The notes under the pieces were generated by a model. It did no database searches. It was not told the origin of the DNA and worked only from the letters and a program-made list of their open reading frames with translations. The translations under genes and the position numbers were made by a program. Positions 1 through 12,250 of a stretch of 64,000 nucleotides of DNA are shown here, piece by piece (the first letter of the stretch is position 1; each line of letters starts with the position of its first letter). This DNA comes from Pristionchus mayeri (taxonomy: Eukaryota > Nematoda > Chromadorea > Rhabditida > Neodiplogasteridae): positions 32,312,758 through 32,376,757 of the forward strand of contig BTRK01000001.1 of the NCBI GenBank assembly GCA_036245805.1, written 5' to 3'.

Positions 1-1752
1 ACGGGAATTTACGACAAGGCCGATACGAATGGATTTGACTTTGACGTTAGTTTAAAATAGGATTAAACATTTCAAAATTCGTTCAGTTTTCCGCGGTGAA
101 AAGGTGCAATATTTTCAAAGCGAAAACTGATTTCAAACAACCTTTGCCCGGCTTCATCAAATCTGAAGTGCGTTTTGTTCTCATTTATTCAATATACATA
201 AATAACTCAAAAAAGATGAACTGCAATTTTAGTTCGAAGACCTGGTTTCGTTTGACCTCAATTGCGCCTCACATGAGAATAAGTTTAAAAAAGCTCGATC
301 CTCTCTTTAGTGAAAATTTTCATATTTTTCTTAATTGAGATTATATATAGAACATCAATTTCAGCGTCAATTATAAAACGATCAAAGGTCCGGTGGATAG
401 CATAAAATGCGAGGAAATCGATGCGATCGTTAATGGGATCACAACAAAAGAGTGGAGATATGTGATCCGAGAGAAGCCTGATGATGCAACCACGATAGTA
501 GTGGGCAAGGACAAAGAATTTGATTCCTTTTGCGCACTGCCAGGTTATTTTTTGTTTTTTTTAATATGAAATAATAATAATAAAACAACGTTCAGTGGAC
601 ACAACTTGCACAAATCCAAATTTTGAAGTGGTATTTCCTAATTCAAAACAACCTGGATACAATCAGGATGAGAAGACAGGAAAAGTGTCTCTCAAGGTGC
701 CATGATCTTTGATCTCAATCAAAAATTGTGTTTATTCAGTGTGAAAAGAACAAATGGTTGATCACAACCAAAGATGACGTCAAGGACAAAGTATTTTATC
801 ATTCCGGAGAGGCCATTTGCTTAAATAGCGAAAAAGAACCCAATAAGGCAGCGTGGTTTGTTAATCGCAAAAAGGATAATGTCTATGTGGAAATTCTCCA
901 CGCTGAATGCACCGACGAGCGTGAGTGTGACCCAAGATGCACCCGGGCGAACTACAATACCCTCACAAAACTTCATTACTCCTTCCAGTGATGTGCGAAA
1001 TCAGTACGGATTACAACCCGAATTACTGTCCCGCGAATACCACTAAAGCGGGTCTCAAGTGCAAACCCCTCCTTTTGAAAGATGGCATACGGTGTCCCGT
1101 CGAGTCACAGCTGACGTACGGAGTCACTTGTATCGAGAACCGATTTTATTATAATTACTGTATCACAGACAATCGGGAACTGACCTATTTCAGAGTCTGG
1201 CAAACAGGCGATAACTACACGATCACAATGGAAAAGTTGGAGTGTAATAAGACAGCCGGGCTCTGGGAGGTAGACTTTCGAAATTCGGATGACCGTCTCT
1301 TTTGTGTACAAATTTTGCAACTAGTCGTTGCGGCGTTCTGCAAGAGTTGCATTTCAAACTCGTCTTTTAAGGTCGAGGGAAATAAGGCGATACAGATCAA
1401 GAAAGGCGCGAACATCTACTGCGATCGTGAGTTTCTCATTATTTTCAAATTAATAAGGCTTTCTAAAGCTGGGAATTGGATAGAGTCAATTCCTTATTTT
1501 ACGGGCACTTCAGTGTAAATGACCCGTCATTCCATTATGAGTGTGTGGTGGTACATCTCGATGAGGCTGCTACAATTGGAACCGTTCGGGCTTTGAAAGA
1601 ATTGGATTATGTAGACGACTCACATTTCAGCGGATCGAAAGGCGGAGGTGAAGAGCTACGGGAAGGAGGCGCTCATTCTCACCTGCATCACCATCGGCGT
1701 CGTCCTGCTCGCCGTGATCGGCTTCGTCGTGCAGACGATACGAAATGTCTGA
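1..1752 (+). CDS. Cysteine-rich type I membrane protein, 5' end outside window
   Basis: Six phase-consistent exons are readable: 1-45 (partial), 365-543, 596-696, 740-920, 989-1426 and 1631-1752. The product is a long cysteine-rich ectodomain (for example the segments VDSIKCEEID, VDTTCTNPNF, HAECTDER and GLKCKPLLLK) followed in the last exon by one hydrophobic helix (LTCITIGVVLLAVIGFVVQ) and a four-residue tail ending in RNV. This predicts an extracellular or lumenal domain anchored by a C-terminal helix. The signal peptide, if there is one, lies upstream of the window. I do not recognise the family; it resembles nematode-restricted cysteine-rich surface proteins in style only. Part of exon 4 (about 1316-1352) matches a dispersed short repeat seen elsewhere in the window. 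The gene is convergent with the next one. The exon 1 assignment is the weakest part and rests on phase and a GTTAGT donor. Confidence 0.72.
1316..1352 (+). repeat. Short dispersed repeat inside a coding exon
   Basis: The stretch around ACTAGTCGTTGCGGCG followed by TCTGCAAGAGTT recurs, with small changes, at 4967-5003, 49428-49475 and 56034-56078. The other three copies are noncoding. Here it is in frame and encodes part of the ectodomain (LVVAAFCKS). Confidence 0.6.
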
Positions 1753-2187
1753 TTGTTTTTCTCACTCCCTCCGCAATCTCTAGATAGTAGTTCGAAAAAA
1801 TAGGATATTCGTACTAAACAACGAAAACCACTCAACTCGCTATAATATTGTGTGAAAAGGATGTGACTATCAAACTATTGTAGCAGTGACTGGAGAAAGC
1901 TAATTGAAACACTTATTTCAGAGAGACTGAACGATGGCACCATCGTCGCAATTACACAAGATAAATCATTCATTGAGACGTAGAAAACGATAAATTATTC
2001 ATTGAACCCACGAATGTTGATTTTCAAACAAACTTGAGATTTTACTCGAAAAAAATGACGAAAAATAAACATAAATACATACTTTATCACAGTGTTTCTT
2101 TCAATACAGATATGCCAGGACGGAAAACAGAATAACTTAGGGGTGACGGAAACCGGTACAAGGGGGTGATCTGAGTTTTTCAAATGA

Positions 2188-2289
2188 AGACTTTAAAAAA
2201 ACAACTATCCGAATATTTGTTATGGATGCAAATTATAGCATTTAATTTGCATCTCGAACAAATATTTGGATAGTTGTTTTTGAAAGTCT
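2188..2289. repeat. Short inverted-repeat element (MITE-like)
   Basis: Two arms of about 47 bp, starting AGACTTTAAAAAAACAACTA, are near-perfect reverse complements around a short AT-rich centre. It lies in the gap between two convergent genes. No ORF. No clear target-site duplication was seen. Confidence 0.75.
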
Positions 2290-2325
2290 AGTCTGATAAA
2301 ACACTGTCACCCTCTGATAACTGCC

Positions 2326-5323
2326 TTAGAAGGAGATGTGGTCGATGTAGACGACGCCGTTGGTCGACTCGACGAACTCCAGATGCTCACCGATAGCGCG
2401 CGGCTCCTCGGAGGAGGACGCTGCAAATATTATTGTTTATCTCATAAACATTTCCGGTGTTTTCTGTCTTCGAAGACATCGATGCAGATGTCTACAGAGG
2501 CAACAAATGCATACCAAAACGCAAATTATTTTGATATTTGGTCCTGATAAAATGTTGCTTGCCCATTCAACATTGGTTCAAATAGTTCAAAAATAATTTC
2601 AAAATATGTTTTAAATTCCTCACATCTCTTCCATCTGAGACCCTCTCCCTGCTGTCCGGGACGCGACGAGAGCATGTAGGCGGGGCGGCCTGCTAATTAG
2701 TTGTGTTTTTTTAAGTTATTGTTTTTTTATTTATTAAAATAATAATATTTATCACCTGCACAGTGTCTGTAGACAACCATTGAGTTCATGCGGTTGATAT
2801 CGCGGTCCTTGAGGCGTCTCTCCACCTACAATACTGATGATTTTATTGTTCTTAATTGTATTTTGACATCGTTCATTGAAGAACCAACAAAATATGCTTG
2901 ATGTCAATCAGATTAATAACAAATGTTCACTTTATAATACTGATTAACAACGGGCGAGGGCGGAATGGGCTCGGGCTCGGTAAGATCGTCCTGAAATTTA
3001 AATTTTTTAACTGATTTCAGCGAGAGCTGCAATCGTACTAAAACAGCATTCCCCTCAGAAATATGCCAATTTGATAGTGGAAAGAGAATAGAATGAATCG
3101 ACCGTGATGCCCCTTCTAAAATTCTAGCTCGGCACTAGGTCGGATGATGACCTACTGGATGATAACCAAAAAATGCCCCCTTCTGTAGAACTTTCACGGT
3201 ATCATTTTTGAGGTTTGTGAACCTACTGTGAAAGTTCTACAGAATGGTCCATTTCTTGGTTATCATTCAGTAGGTGACCATCCGAATGTGATCATCAGGC
3301 CTAGTGCCTCTAGCCCTTACCATGTGTCTCTGCACGAAAGCTGGGAAGTGCGAGAATCGCTTGATGAAGCACCGTCGGTTATTCACGTCCAGGATAGCAG
3401 TGAGGTTCTAGAAGATCTTTCTGTTTAAAACTCTAAACATATATCTAATACTGCGGACAGTATTATCAATAAAAAGTTAGATCATCCGAGCTGGTAGTAT
3501 GCAAGAGAATCATTTCAGATGATTCCTTGTTCAAGTGCCGTAAACAAAGATCAAGGACCAAAGTTGAAAGATCAACTCCGTACCCTCTTGAAGTCGTGGA
3601 CAAACATGGCAGCGATGGGTCTTCCGTCGAGCGTGCGCACCTCAGCCTGCTGGGGAGAAGCCACGGGGGCGGCCTAAATTTCGAAAATCGGGTCACTCTC
3701 TCTTTTTTTGTGAAGAAAATTCGCAATTAGCACACAATGACCTCCCCAACCCTTCTTTGTCTTTGTCTGCTTTACATCATTCACTCTATGGATAAGCGAC
3801 ACCACTGATGTGCCTCACACACCTCATCATTGACGACGACAACCTCGTCCGTAGTCGAGCGGAAGAGGCTCTTCATGATGGAAGAGTGGACGTACCTGAG
3901 GTGAGCGAAGGGTTTGCAAACTGAGCAGAATGATTTCTCCTGACATACTTTAGCACCCTAACTCGATTGAACTTTAATCTTTGATTTCACGATGGCTTAG
4001 GGAATCGTAAATGAGGCAGTGCACTTTCCGCTGCCGGCTCTTTGTCTTGCTCTCGAGAGTACATGTGAACACTGTTCACAAGACATTCTTCCCCGCTCGC
4101 AGAGCATAGATTGCGCTAGCACGCCGCTACGCGATTCAAGCACACATTTTGAGCAACGAGATCACGCAAATTTGAGTGAGTACAGTTCCAAATTTAGAAG
4201 AAATTACAGAGAAGCTAAGAAAAAGTCGGCAGAAAATTACAAATTCAAAGAAACAATAACAATAACAACGCAATAACAATAACAAAACAATAAGTACAAC
4301 TCACGCGCGATAAGTGAACCCGAGCACGAAGGAGAAGAGGATGAGGGCGATGACAACGGCGATGTTGAAGTGACTGAGAAAGGTTTATTTTGATGTTCCT
4401 CGATTTTAAAATGTTTGTTTTGTTCTAAAAAATTTTTTTTTTGCAATTCAAATCAAAAATATGATAAGTTACGTTGTTCGTCGAATAAGCCACATAACTA
4501 ATGCTACAAATTACTTGGAAAAAGTCGATGTTTGATTTCTCACCGACTGATACGGCGTCGCTCGCGCTCCTCCGGCGAGTAGCTGCGAGGAGGAGAGGGC
4601 GTCCTCCAGAAATGGATGTGATCATTACCGTATCTATAGATACCGTATCCCTAGGTCCGTACCGTAACTAAAGTCCCTTAGGAGCAGTATTTCCCTTTCT
4701 AGGGAAGAAAGAGCAAGCGTATGCGGCACCCTTACCCCTTTCTGCACCCCTGAGTGATGGTATCCACCGTAACCTAACCAATGTTACCGTAATAGTCCGC
4801 ACTACCGTACCTGCACAGGGGCGAGGGCGTGAGTCTGACAATCGAGAGGGGCCCGAAGGAGGAGGATCGCTTCTTGCGAGTGAAGTATTCATCATGCGTC
4901 TCCTGACGGTCGAATCTGCGAAAAGTATTTGTAATTCGCGTCATCGCATTTTTTGTTCATATAAATCGTAATTAGTCGTTGCGGCGCTCTGTATGAGTTC
5001 TGACTATCTATTACATTAAAAATCATTTATTTTAATTACTTAAATATTAATTGATAAAAATGTTTAATCAATCACCGCGCATTCTGCTTGATAATCTCAT
5101 TGGCCTGCTCGACTGCGTCGGTGATGACAACCTGGCAAAAGATCAGAGATCAATCCATAAATTTGCAAAAATGCTTAATCAATGTGGTTAGAAAGAGACA
5201 ATTTTTTTGGCGTTGATTTAGATAAAGATCATGCCAGAAAATGTCATGCTGTACCTCCGGCGCGCTCGGCTTTGCATCCTTAGCCTTTTCGTCAGTTGCA
5301 TCTGTCTTTGTGAATACTGTCAT
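2326..5323 (-). CDS. Single-pass membrane protein, unknown family, 258 aa
   Basis: Eleven exons on the minus strand, all phase-consistent: 5323-5255, 5131-5076, 4915-4811, 4603-4544, 4373-4305, 3895-3823, 3673-3584, 2990-2952, 2825-2756, 2692-2642 and 2420-2326. They sum to 777 nt (258 residues plus stop). The N-terminal ~97 residues are hydrophilic and rich in charged residues and S/P (MTVFTKTDATDEK, then SPEERERRR). One transmembrane helix follows at about residues 99-116 (FNIAVVIALILFSFVLGF), then a ~140 residue polar C-terminal domain ending DHISF. The positive patch before the helix suggests a cytoplasmic N-terminus. The ATG was chosen because a TTTTCAG acceptor lies one base before it, as expected for a trans-splice site. 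No family recognised. One intron carries a MITE and another carries repeats of TACCGTA. Confidence 0.8.
3131..3308. mobile_element. MITE of the GGCACTAGG family
   Basis: Terminal inverted repeats begin GGCACTAGGTCGGATGA and the element folds back on itself. The flanks TCTAGCTC (3123-3130) and TCTAGCCC (3309-3316) look like an 8 bp target duplication with one mismatch. It sits in an intron of the 2326-5323 gene. No coding capacity. Confidence 0.85.
4638..4810. repeat. Intronic region rich in TACCGTA words
   Basis: Between two exons of the minus-strand gene there are several scattered copies of TACCGTA or close relatives. A similar intron at 24640-24890 holds repeated ATACTGTAG words. It could be remains of a short tandem repeat; function unknown. 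Confidence 0.4.
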
Positions 5324-5331
5324 TCTGAAAA
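5324..5331 (-). promoter_or_regulatory. Probable trans-splice acceptor of the minus-strand gene
   Basis: Read on the minus strand, TTTTCAG stands one base before the ATG at 5323, with no in-frame coding sequence upstream. In nematodes this arrangement usually marks spliced-leader addition. No transcript evidence is available here. Confidence 0.5.
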
Positions 5332-5710
5332 CCAAAGCATCTTCAAGGAATGTGGAAGACCAAAGATCAAATCCATAAATTTACATATGAATGAACATGT
5401 TCCGAATTTGTTCCAGTGATCTCGAAACAACGCGAAACAAGGAGAACAATTAGGGGGTGTAGGCTCTCTGTTTGGCCCCGTCTGAGGAGAGGGTGAGTGA
5501 AAAGTAGGGTTTGTTTCACAAGAAATGATGCGCGTTCTCTCTCGTCAGACAGGCAGATGAGTGAGCAGGTAGAGTGAAGAGAGATATCGCTAGAGGGGAT
5601 GGGAGGGGAGGAGGTAGGAGAAGGAAGGTGAGTGACGAGCCGTCGGACAACACGGGGAAAGAAAAGGGGATGAGAACGTGGACTGTACTGATTTCCGCAA
5701 ACAGAGTCGA

Positions 5711-6056
5711 GTAGATCCCCCAGGGGCGTCCTTTCTTTGCGGTTAACTGACTAGTTCGGTGATATCACGAAGGAATAGGTGCGAAAGGTGTTTATCGTCA
5801 GGAGATAAGTGTTCGTCTGGAAAGCAGAAAACGCCGAATCAAGCACTATGAGGGTCCTAAAATCTTTTCAGACATCCGTTCCTTGTGATTAACTTACTAG
5901 TTCTGTGCTATCACGAAGAGGCAATGTGTTTTTCGTTGCTGAACTGGAACGCTGAATTTCGCCCTATGAGGGTCCTACAATTGCCAGATCTAGAGCGATT
6001 CTCTGGGGGCGTCCTTTCTTTGTGGTTAACCGGCTAGTTCCGTGATATCACGTGGG
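5711..6056. repeat. Imperfect tandem repeat, period about 136-148 bp
   Basis: Three copies of a conserved ~47 bp block centred on a GGTTAACTGACTAGTTC-like word followed by GTGATATCACG occur at about 5724-5770, 5872-5916 and 6007-6052. The spacers share the word TATGAGGGTCCTA. No ORF spans it. The blocks are better conserved than the spacers. Confidence 0.7.
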
Positions 6057-6828
6057 GCATGTATCGTCTTCTTCCCTGATGTTTTCAGATATTAGTTGGA
6101 AGACTATACTTTTCACCTTGTACGGAATTCTACGAGCTCTAATGTGCTCTAATGTGATACACTGGTTGACTCTTCTTCATGGTACTGGTTCGGATATGTC
6201 ACTAGTAAAAGCATGCTAACTATGTTTATCATTACTGATCATTTTATTATTTTTCTTAGCATCAGTAATGAATTTGAACACCCCAAAGCTCCTCGTTAAC
6301 CTTAGACTGAATGAATAAGCGATAAAAACGAGTGAAGTGCGCGGGGAATGATCTTTGAAATTCTTGCCAACCAAAACCGGAGCGCGACAGAAATTCGAGG
6401 GAGGGCGATCTGAGAATAGGGGGAAGTCTCGAAATGCCAATAGAGAGGAGGGGGAACTCCCGGCCGGTTCGAGAACCTCGACCTGTTCACAGACCTCCTC
6501 TTTCTTGCATGAGCGCTATTTGCAATCCGAGCCATGCCCGTTCCAAACCTACCCAAAGAGCAAGCAATTCGTTCCTTATTGCACGCATTCTAGGATAGGC
6601 ACATGCAGAAACAAACTTTCTGATTTCCACCTCAAGCCTTTACTCTCTTATATGGTATTCACCATAAATAGTGAATAATGCATACAGAGTTATGAATAAT
6701 GAACGGACTTGGTCGTAATCAGATTACCAACGGCTCAACTCCAATCGAGAAATGATCAGAATCTTCCCGAATAAACTGGATTAAGAGTCTAAGAAAAGGC
6801 CGGGGACAAAGAAAGGAGAGAACCAAGA

Positions 6829-6995
6829 AAGGGGGGGGGGACTTCACCGAACGGTATGGAGCACTGAACGATGTGTGTGCGCGAGAATTCGATGAGAAGA
6901 AGGGGAAGAAGATGGAGGTGGGGGTCTACCTAAGGAGGGAGGGAGGGGGAGAGGAGGGGAGGGGGAGGGGAGGGGAGAGAGGGAGCGGGGAATTT
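6829..6995. repeat. Homopurine tract with G run
   Basis: A run of ten G is followed by a long GGGAGGGGGAGGGG-type tract on the plus strand. It is a low-complexity region with G-quadruplex potential. It explains the spurious long ORFs read across it. Confidence 0.8.
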
Positions 6996-7697
6996 GCACA
7001 GCGCCAGCGCCTCTGGCTTGAAAAGACAGCTCTCCTTTCTCTCCCCCCTTCGCCACTCCCTAAGGAGGAGAGGATCGTTCGCCTTGTGTGTGCTGGTCAC
7101 TGAATGACCTCTTCTTTCGGATCACTATCTCAGTTTCTCTGACTGAGGAAAATCTGTCACCTGTCCATCAATCCCCCGGAGCCAATTACCGCATTGCAAA
7201 CCCCAGTTGATGATCCCATTGAGGAGTTGAGGGTTTAGAGAAAAACAGGCGGTGCCAGAAAAAAAGGCAATGGTTTTAATTTACTCATTTTGCACATTCT
7301 ATCGCAGGGTAGAAAAGCGAGAGACCTTGCAAATATGATAGAGTTAGACGATTACTCCAGGAGAGCGTTGCTCAATTCGAACCAATAATCTAGTTAATAC
7401 TGACCACCGTTTCATGAGCTCTCATTTGACAATATTGTGTAATGCAACTTCCTTTGGAATGCGCAATGAATGCAGACATGTAAGTAGTAACCGTCTCCTA
7501 AATCATAATCGTCACTTGCTACACACATCTTTGATTCTAATCTCGTTTATCCAAATTAGCACACTCTAAATCACAAAACAGTAGGAATGATCACCACCTT
7601 GGGGCATTGGGAACTCGTAGGTCAAAACAAACAAATACAAATAGAGATCACATCATACTAATACATCTACTTTCATTGCATTATGTGTAGTAGGCAC

Positions 7698-7919
7698 TAG
7701 TGATGCCAAATCGGATTGAAGCCGGCTTCAACCCTGCTATTCAAGCCGGCTTGAAGCCGGGATTCAACCCGGAAATTCAACGGTGAAGCCGGCTTGAAGG
7801 ACCTGGATGGTCCTGGATGGTCCTTCAACCCGGATCGTCCTTCAATCCGGCTTCATCGTTGAATATCCGGGTTGAATGCGAATTCAAGCCGGCTTGCCGA
7901 TATCGTTTTGGCATCACTA
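7698..7919. mobile_element. Non-autonomous hAT-type element, 222 bp
   Basis: The terminal repeats are TAGTGATGCCAAA at the left and the matching complement at the right. A perfect 8 bp target duplication, GTAGGCAC, lies at 7690-7697 and 7920-7927. TIRs of this type plus 8 bp duplications are characteristic of the hAT superfamily. The interior is built of repeated AAGCCGGCTT and ATTCAACCCGG words in both orientations, so it can fold extensively. No transposase. Confidence 0.85.
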
Positions 7920-7922
7920 GTA

Positions 7923-8012
7923 GGCACTACGTCGGATGCGAACTATGCCGTCATGCCCCCTTTGATATATCAAAGGCTGAATGACGTCATAGTTCTCATC
8001 CGACGTAGTGAC
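7923..8012. mobile_element. MITE of the GGCACTAGG family, short form
   Basis: About 90 bp with arms GGCACTACGTCGGATG and the complement, around a core with TTTGATATATCAAAG. Its left end coincides with the target duplication of the hAT-type element, so that element landed in or at the tip of this MITE. Confidence 0.8.
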
Positions 8013-8359
8013 TTCAGCTTCGTTCATTGCATCATGCACGATGTCATCATCGCGGTGCTATACCGGTATTAGGAAGGGGAAATGGGGGCGGTTGACCTGA
8101 GGGGAAAAGGCGAAAGGTAGGTCGTCAGATGCGTTTTCGTTGTGGAATCATATCGTTAGCTTGCTCACTAACTGTGAAACCTATTTGCGACTAGTGCGAA
8201 TCGTAAATTCAAAGTTGACAATACAATTCGAAAAATAATGATCTCGTTCTCATCCTCATTGTATGACAAAGAGCAAAATTCGAGTTTCAAAACGATCTGA
8301 AAGCACCTACTGGATTTGGGCTCGAATTCGGGTTATTGCCGACAGGTCGCATTAAATGA

Positions 8360-11300
8360 CTATTTCTCCGGGGGTGGGATGTAGAAGTCATCGGAAATGA
8401 TGATTGTCGACCTTCGGGAGAAGCTCTCGAACTTGGACACTTTGATGACGGCTGGCGAGGTCTCGGCTTGCTTGGGCTCGGACGGATCCGGGCAGCCCGT
8501 GACGGCCTGGAATGGTTTGATCTTGGATCTCAATGTTACCCTCGATAAGGTAGTGTTCTCTAATTGCTTCATCCATTTATTAAACATTTCCCTAACGAAT
8601 AAAGGATATGTGTAGGGTAGCGTGTAGCCGGCGTGTTTGCCTAGGGGATTCAGGTTCTCGCGCAACTGTTGAGAAGAGGACAATAGGATGCTCTCGTGTG
8701 CGAAGCGGAAGAGAGCTTCTGAATCATTTTACATGCTCTCTCGCAGGTTGGAGGAAGCGAGAGAGCATGGAAACGGGAGAGACGAAGCGGAAGGACCGAT
8801 CTTCTAATCTTCGCGCTTGAGCTGATTACGCACGCAAGAATAACAAGATCAAATACTCTGCGCGAGACATGCGTCGTGTTTCCCTAGAATTTTTCCGGGA
8901 CAGATATTTCAACATTGAACATTAAAAAATTATCAATTAATGTTCTACAAACACGTTCCTAGTTGTCCAAGGAATGTTCTATCGGCAGAAATTTCATCAG
9001 TGGACACCTGAACACTCGTGACTAGCGACCGCATTGCTAGACAAGGGTCCGAAATCTTATCTGTTGCAGTACTATGGCCTTGATAACGTGGCGTTCTCTG
9101 GTTGAATCGAGACATTTTTCAACGGCAATAGGTCTATTTCATCATACCAGCACTTTTGCTTTCTTGGCTATAGTTCTCATCTGTCCTAATGCCGTTCCTT
9201 TTCCATGAATATTCGTTGTAATTAATACTAGCTAAAACATATCTTCCATTTTTAACAGTTTTTACAACAAGGGATCGAGGGATTGACGAGAATTTTTTTC
9301 AACGCACCTTTTTATTCTTGATTTCCCGTCGGATGTAGGATGTCTGCACGGTGAGGGAGAGAATCTGGAAGATGTTTGACCTCGACACATGAATTCGAGA
9401 TAATTCGAGATGGTCTCTTAATTTCGTACAACGTTATCATTGACTTTCGAGATAATGGCGAGTGAATGGCTTTCGAAATTAATGTCAAACTCAAATTTTC
9501 ACCTTTATCTGCATTTTGCTAGTGAAATGTAATATGGGCCGGAAAACCAACAGCAAACGCTGTTACCAATAAAGTGCGCGGTTCGAAATTCGGCCAATTG
9601 TCTCTCCATTTCATACACTATCTCGTTCGGTTTTGTGACGAGAGATGCAACAATCAATATCCCGTGGTATCGTTTCTCGAATTTCCGTGAATATTCGCCA
9701 AAGGATCTCTCCCCTCTCCTCCTAATCCTTTGATTACAACCAGCGAATGACGGAATTACGAGAATATCTGATGACTTAACGATGACGATTCCCGCTAATT
9801 ATTACAGTATTGTGAATACTCATTTCACGTAATTCTCAAACGATGTAAAATGCATAATTAGGATGGAAAAACACTCGTCATCAATTTATCAATTAGCAAT
9901 AAAAATGCGTTACCTCTCACTTTTTTGAAAATATTTTGTGAAAATGGAAAAACAACTCACCATAAAGCCCGTCACGAGTATCAGCGCTATCGTCACGGCA
10001 ATCTGCGCGTCTCGGTGAACGAGAAATATGATGCGAACTGCAAAAATCAGATAATCAGACCATGATTAACAATAACATTTCCGATGAGATACTGCTGTGT
10101 AGAGTTTCATGCCCTGTCTATCAAGTCTTCTGGTTTAGCTAGTGTGCAAATTACGAGGTCATCCGAATTCGGATTTGTGCGTCTAAGAATTGCATTTCTT
10201 CTGGCTTGTTCTTATTGGTTCTACCCGGAATAACCATGCTTCGAATAAGATGAGAAAGTTAAAAAACCAAAAAAAATGCTCACATGAATTGACAGTGGCT
10301 ATTGCGAGGATTACTGTAGCGATGATGGCACCGACGAAGTACGGTAGCGAGAGGAGCGGGGAGGAGAGGAAGACTCCCACCAGAGAAAGTACGCAGAGGG
10401 AGAACAGAATTAACTGAAATTAACGGATTAATAAACTCGTTATCTTATCAAACATTATTAGCATTACCACAAACTGATCATCAATGTTAATGTTGTTGTT
10501 GTGCCTCAAACTCCTTCTTTAGTCATTCTTCTAATCTTTTTGCGCTTGTTTTCGGGAATTAAGAAGAGCCATTGTCCACGCCTCCAAACGTCAACTAATG
10601 AGAAAATAAGGGAAAACAGGGGATTAATTTAGAGGATTTGAGAATTTGAAGTGCACGTAGTGTAATGCATCAGAATTCGGTGAACCTACGAGATTTCTAA
10701 ATGTTCTTGAAAAAAGGACAACATTTTAACAACGGAATTGCCAGTCAACCTCTTAAAATGTATCGTAGTATCCCTTTGTCAACATAGTCTTCCAACTGAT
10801 CGGTTCTCCCAGAAAACAGCACCCCTTCTATCATTGCATCGATTACCTTATCTCCCTCGGGACAACAATCAGTGATTACGCTAGAAACTACCAGAACCAC
10901 ATTCTTGTTTTTCCGTTTTGTGCGAGTGTCCAGCTATTTTATCACACTACGATTAGTGTAAACATCCTTCGAACAAGCTTCCAATGAATAGCAGTTTGAA
11001 CTATTTTTCGCACTTTTACATTCAGCTTTAATGTTTTTTGCCTCATTTTATGACTCTTTGGGAACAAGTAAAAAACAAAAAACTCACCAAAAATAGGACT
11101 ACGGGTAGGTGAACTGGCCGTGGCACTGTTGCTATCGAGGCGTCCTCAGGCATTTCATGGTACTGAAAAGTGGAAATAGCACCGAAATGAATAACTTAAT
11201 TTTCGGCATTTTCCAGCGTATTAATGAGGAAATACAGAAAAATCATTGCTGATACTCACGGTCGTTAGCACTAGCGTCAGCCCCGCAGCACAGAGAGCAG

Positions 11301-11490
11301 CCTGCGCTCCCAGCACCGCAACCATCGACCTGCTGGGCGGTCGGAGTCGCGCGCAGCAGGCGGACGTGATCCGCTTGCGGAGCGGCTGCGCGGCTGCGCC
11401 GCGCACCTCGACCGATTCTGGGGCGACGGCCGCTTCGGTCGCGGCTTCCGCGTGCGCGCCCGCCTCGCCGCCGTCATCGACGTCTGCCAT
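8360..11490 (-). CDS. Four-transmembrane protein, unknown family, 219 aa
   Basis: Five phase-consistent exons: 11490-11260, 11162-11088, 10413-10284, 10037-9961 and 8506-8360 (660 nt). The protein starts with a ~55 residue Ala/Glu-rich hydrophilic tail (MADVDDGGEAGAHAEA), then four hydrophobic helices at about residues 57-77, 94-117, 126-146 and 154-171, then a ~48 residue polar C-tail ending FYIPPPEK. Both termini are probably cytoplasmic. The layout resembles MARVEL-like or other small tetraspan nematode proteins, but no signature is present. An acceptor (CCTTTTAG) lies ~45 bp before the ATG. The last intron (8507-9960) is long and a small extra exon there cannot be excluded. The first exon is very GC-rich compared with its surroundings. 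Confidence 0.75.
8733..8768. repeat. Short hairpin, CTCTCTCG family
   Basis: Arms ATGCTCTCTCGC and GCGAGAGAGCAT pair perfectly around a 12 base loop. One of more than ten related hairpins in the window. It is in noncoding (intronic) sequence. Confidence 0.7.
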
Positions 11491-12193
11491 CGACGCGAGA
11501 GACGGAAGAGCGCCGTGATATGCCTAAAAGGTCAGAGATCAAAGCACAGTTAGGGATCAAAGTACACGCGGCATGATGGAATGAGAATGGATAAATGAGG
11601 ACAAATATCAGATAACTGGATGCATGCATGAAGACATGAAAGATCACGCGTTGCGTTCAATTACCAAATGAAAAATAAGATAACAGAGTGGGTATGCCAG
11701 TGGCCGCAACGCACCCGGAAGTGAGCACCAAAGGAGTTACCGAAGAACAGAGTTCAAAGACCAATGCATACGCAAGGACGGTGATATTGAAAAATGTGAA
11801 CGGCACATTTCTCAAAGATTATATGGTCCAAAATTGGCTATTTTCAATAATGAATGATTACGGTGTGATATGAGTCCGCTAATCCCTCATAAACAGAACG
11901 TGCGGACGCTATTGGGAATGTTATCGACTGCGTGAAATGACTCTACGGTCTCTTGATTATGAATCTTTCGCGATTCAAACAATCGAGAGATTGTCAAAAA
12001 AGGAAAAGTAACAGGAAAAGTAATCGAGAGATTGTCAAAGATCCGCGCCGAAACGACTGAATGTCAATTTTCTACGCAAAATCAGACTGCGACTCGTATT
12101 TCGAACTCTGGAGTGTTATCGACTGAGGCAAAGATCAGAAACGAGGAGACAACGAGGGAATTATAGCAGAGTTGGAACTGCGGGACGACGTTT

Positions 12194-12250
12194 CTTCATT
12201 GTAAGCACTCTATCGTCCAGTTGAGTGACGAGATAGTGTACGCAGCGAAG
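12194..12250. repeat. Short hairpin, CTCTCTCG family
   Basis: Left arm CTTCATTGTAAGCACTCTAT and the right arm ending in CGCAGCGAAG are imperfect complements of about 24 bp with a short loop (CAGTTGAGT). Confidence 0.65.

Larger units (their letters stand above)
5324..8359. other. Intergenic region without a recognised gene
   Basis: About 3 kb between two minus-strand genes. It holds a ~140 bp imperfect tandem repeat (5711-6056), a G run and a GA-rich purine tract (6829-6990), and two nested MITEs (7690-8012). ORFs here are short and follow the purine bias; none was convincing. Confidence 0.6.
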
